Shown here: one piece after another, positions 6,650 through 7,994 of the stretch
How positions within the stretch are numbered: the first letter of the stretch is position 1
Layout of the letters: each line of letters opens with the position of its first letter
Position numbers and translations under genes: made by a program
Assembly (NCBI GenBank): GCA_003560175.1
Contig: PWIZ01000252.1
Span: 1-7,994 of the forward strand
Direction of reading: 5' to 3'
Length of the DNA: 7,994 nt
From: Halomonas sp.
GTDB lineage: Bacteria > Pseudomonadota > Gammaproteobacteria > Pseudomonadales > Halomonadaceae
The notes under the pieces: generated by a model
Seen by the model: only the letters and a program-made list of their open reading frames with translations
Told to the model about the DNA's origin: nothing
Database searches by the model: none

Positions 6650-7087
6650 ATGTCAGAGAAGCGTTCGTTTGTAGTGTTGCTGGTGGAAGATGAGCCGGCC
6701 GACGTGCACTTGACCAGGCTCGCCTTCAAGGAAGGGCGTTTGCTGGTCGACGTGCATGATGTGCCCGACGGGCTCGAGGCGCTGGCCTTTCTGCAGCGGG
6801 AGGGACAGTACCAGCAAGCCCCCCGGCCGGATCTTATTCTGCTGGATCTCAACATGCCCAGAATGGACGGCAAGACCTTCCTCAAGCGCTTCAAGGCGCT
6901 CGAGGCGCTGCAGCGTATCCCGGTAGTGATCCTGACTACCTCGGAAGCCGAAAGCGACATTGTCGAGTCCTATGACCTGGGCGCTGCCGGCTTTATCGTC
7001 AAGCCGGTGGATATCGACCAGTTCATTCGCTCCATCCAGGCTCTGGAGGATTACTGGCTGACGCTGGTCAAGCGCCCCGACGCCTGA
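6650..7087 (+). CDS. Single-domain response regulator, Rcp1 type
   Basis: This 145-residue protein is a receiver domain with no output domain. The acidic pair is D14/E15 (in LLVEDEPAD), the phospho-acceptor is D66 (LILLDLNMPRMDG), the switch Thr is T96 (VVILTTSEAESD) and the conserved Lys is K118 (FIVKPVD). The TTSEAE string, the VKPVDIDQF segment and the terminal helix ending in LEDYWL are typical of the Rcp1 group of receivers that partner Cph1-type (phytochrome-like) histidine kinases, which is the kinase type encoded just upstream. It starts 3 bases after the previous stop with no strong ribosome binding site, which suggests translational coupling. It would act as a phosphate shuttle or sink, or through protein contacts; the target is not visible here. 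Confidence 0.93.
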   Translation: MSEKRSFVVLLVEDEPADVHLTRLAFKEGRLLVDVHDVPDGLEALAFLQREGQYQQAPRPDLILLDLNMPRMDGKTFLKRFKALEALQRIPVVILTTSEAESDIVESYDLGAAGFIVKPVDIDQFIRSIQALEDYWLTLVKRPDA

Positions 7088-7095
7088 GGGGCGCT
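7071..7095. terminator. Hairpin across the end of the signalling operon
   Basis: AGCGCCCC (7071-7078) pairs perfectly with GGGGCGCT (7088-7095), with a 9-base loop that contains the stop codon of the receiver gene. Neither strand has a U-tract after the stem, so it is not a classic intrinsic terminator. Its place between two convergent genes suggests a role in transcript end formation or stability for one or both. Confidence 0.4.
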
Positions 7096-7115
7096 GGGTG
7101 AACCTCGGCGGCCGT

Positions 7116-7994
7116 TTAACTCGCCTGGCGTCCGGCGACTGTCCTGTGGAACTGCAGGCCGGGCAGCACCAGCAGCGCGGCGAGCAGCCAGGTGGGCCAG
7201 CTGCCGGTGCGGGTGAAGGGGGTGAGGCCTGCCATGGGCTGCACCTCGCCGGTGATGCTGGTCTTCTCGAACTGGGGCGCGCGGGCGGTGATGCGGCCCC
7301 GGGGATCGACGATCACGGTCACCCCGTTGCTGGTGGCGCGCACCAGATAACGGCCGTTTTCCAGGGCGCGCAGCCGCGCCATCTGCAGGTGCTGAAGGGG
7401 CCCGATGGACTCGCCGAACCAGGTGTCGTTGGAGACCGTCAACAGCAGCTCGCTGTCCCGGGCGCGCTCGGCCACCAGGTCGGCGTAGATGATCTCGTAG
7501 CAGATGGCGTTGCCGATGGTGGTGCCGGCGACACGCATCGGCGCCTGGTCCGAGGGTCCCGGGGTCATGGCCGGCATCGGCAGGTCGAAGAAGGCGATGG
7601 TGTCGGCCAGCAGGCTCTCCAGGGGCAGGTACTCGCCGAAGGGCACCAGATGTTCCTTGCGGTACTCGCCCTCGGCCTCACCCAGGCCGATCACGCTGTT
7701 GAAGTAGCGCCCCTGGGCGTCGCGCTGGAGGATGCCGGTGAGCAGGGCGGTGCCGGGGGAGAGGTTGGACTGCACCCGTTCGAGGATTGGTCGCGCCTGG
7801 TCCTCGAACATCGGCAGCGCCGCTTCGGGCCAGACGATCAGGTCGATGTCATCAGGCTGGGCGCGGGTTAGTTCGCTGTAGATGTTGGCGGCCTCGCGTT
7901 GGCCCTCGGGGGTCCACTTGATCAGCTGGTCCAGGTTGCCCTGCAGGAGAGCAACGCGCAGCGGCTCGCCGGCGGGCTGGGTCCATTGCGTCGG
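7116..7994 (-). CDS. lnt: Apolipoprotein N-acyltransferase, C-terminal part (5' end outside window)
   Basis: Lnt is an inner-membrane enzyme that transfers an acyl chain from a phospholipid to the N-terminal cysteine of lipoproteins, the last step of lipoprotein maturation. About 292 residues are visible out of roughly 500 in the family; the frame is open to the right edge. The visible part is the periplasmic nitrilase-like domain. RVALLQGNLDQ is near its start. The catalytic Glu is in VWPEAALP (codon at 7824-7826), the Lys in YRKEHLVPFGEYLP (7656-7658) and the Cys in AICYEIIYADL (7500-7502). The Glu of the FGEY motif is also present. After the domain, TRTGSWPTWLLAALLVLPG forms the usual C-terminal membrane helix, and the protein ends normally with TAA. 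The ATG at 7811 is internal, since the catalytic Glu lies upstream of it. The gene converges on the signalling operon with 28 bases between the stop codons. Confidence 0.96.
   Translation of the reverse strand, partial: PTQWTQPAGEPLRVALLQGNLDQLIKWTPEGQREAANIYSELTRAQPDDIDLIVWPEAALPMFEDQARPILERVQSNLSPGTALLTGILQRDAQGRYFNSVIGLGEAEGEYRKEHLVPFGEYLPLESLLADTIAFFDLPMPAMTPGPSDQAPMRVAGTTIGNAICYEIIYADLVAERARDSELLLTVSNDTWFGESIGPLQHLQMARLRALENGRYLVRATSNGVTVIVDPRGRITARAPQFEKTSITGEVQPMAGLTPFTRTGSWPTWLLAALLVLPGLQFHRTVAGRQAS

Noticed and set aside
7098..7871. Open frame of 257 codons on the + strand
   Set aside because: It is antisense to lnt, which has all its catalytic motifs on the - strand. The + translation is low-complexity Gly/Ala/Gln-rich.
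1..7994. Mobile elements, CRISPR arrays, tRNA or rRNA genes
   Set aside because: No transposase or integrase frames, spaced identical repeats, or RNA gene signatures were found; genes on both edges look like ordinary chromosomal genes.

Overview
The window is GC-rich and reads as a gammaproteobacterial chromosome. The PHA synthase, the apolipoprotein N-acyltransferase and the overall codon style suggest a Halomonas-like (Oceanospirillales) organism. That assignment is inferred from how the proteins look, not from a search.

Layout. (1) 1-1145, + strand: the C-terminal part of a class I polyhydroxyalkanoate synthase (phaC) with all three catalytic residues, followed by a clear intrinsic terminator at about 1170-1197. 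(2) 1198-1405: a non-coding gap holding only weak promoter and leader candidates. (3) 1406-7087, + strand: four tightly packed signalling genes. They are a receiver-PAS-GGDEF diguanylate cyclase, a membrane histidine kinase with a periplasmic PhnD/TtrS-like binding domain and two PAS domains, a second membrane histidine kinase with a periplasmic PAS domain and an abnormal H-box, and a stand-alone Rcp1-type receiver. Neighbours overlap by 7 and 23 (or 8) bases or are 3 bases apart, so they almost certainly form one operon. (4) 7116-7994, - strand: the C-terminal part of Lnt, convergent with the operon.

How the genes may work together (inference). The TtrS-like kinase would bind a small ligand in the periplasm and autophosphorylate on His630. 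The second kinase, which has a His in place of the usual acidic residue next to its phospho-acceptor His, may be a modulator, a heterodimer partner or a weak kinase. Phosphate could go to the Rcp1-like receiver, to the receiver of the cyclase, or to both. That would link a periplasmic cue to cyclic di-GMP synthesis through one branch and to an unknown protein-protein output through the other. The four-gene set is the most likely under-described system in the window. phaC and lnt look like ordinary flanking housekeeping or metabolic genes, and the terminator argues against co-transcription of phaC with the operon.
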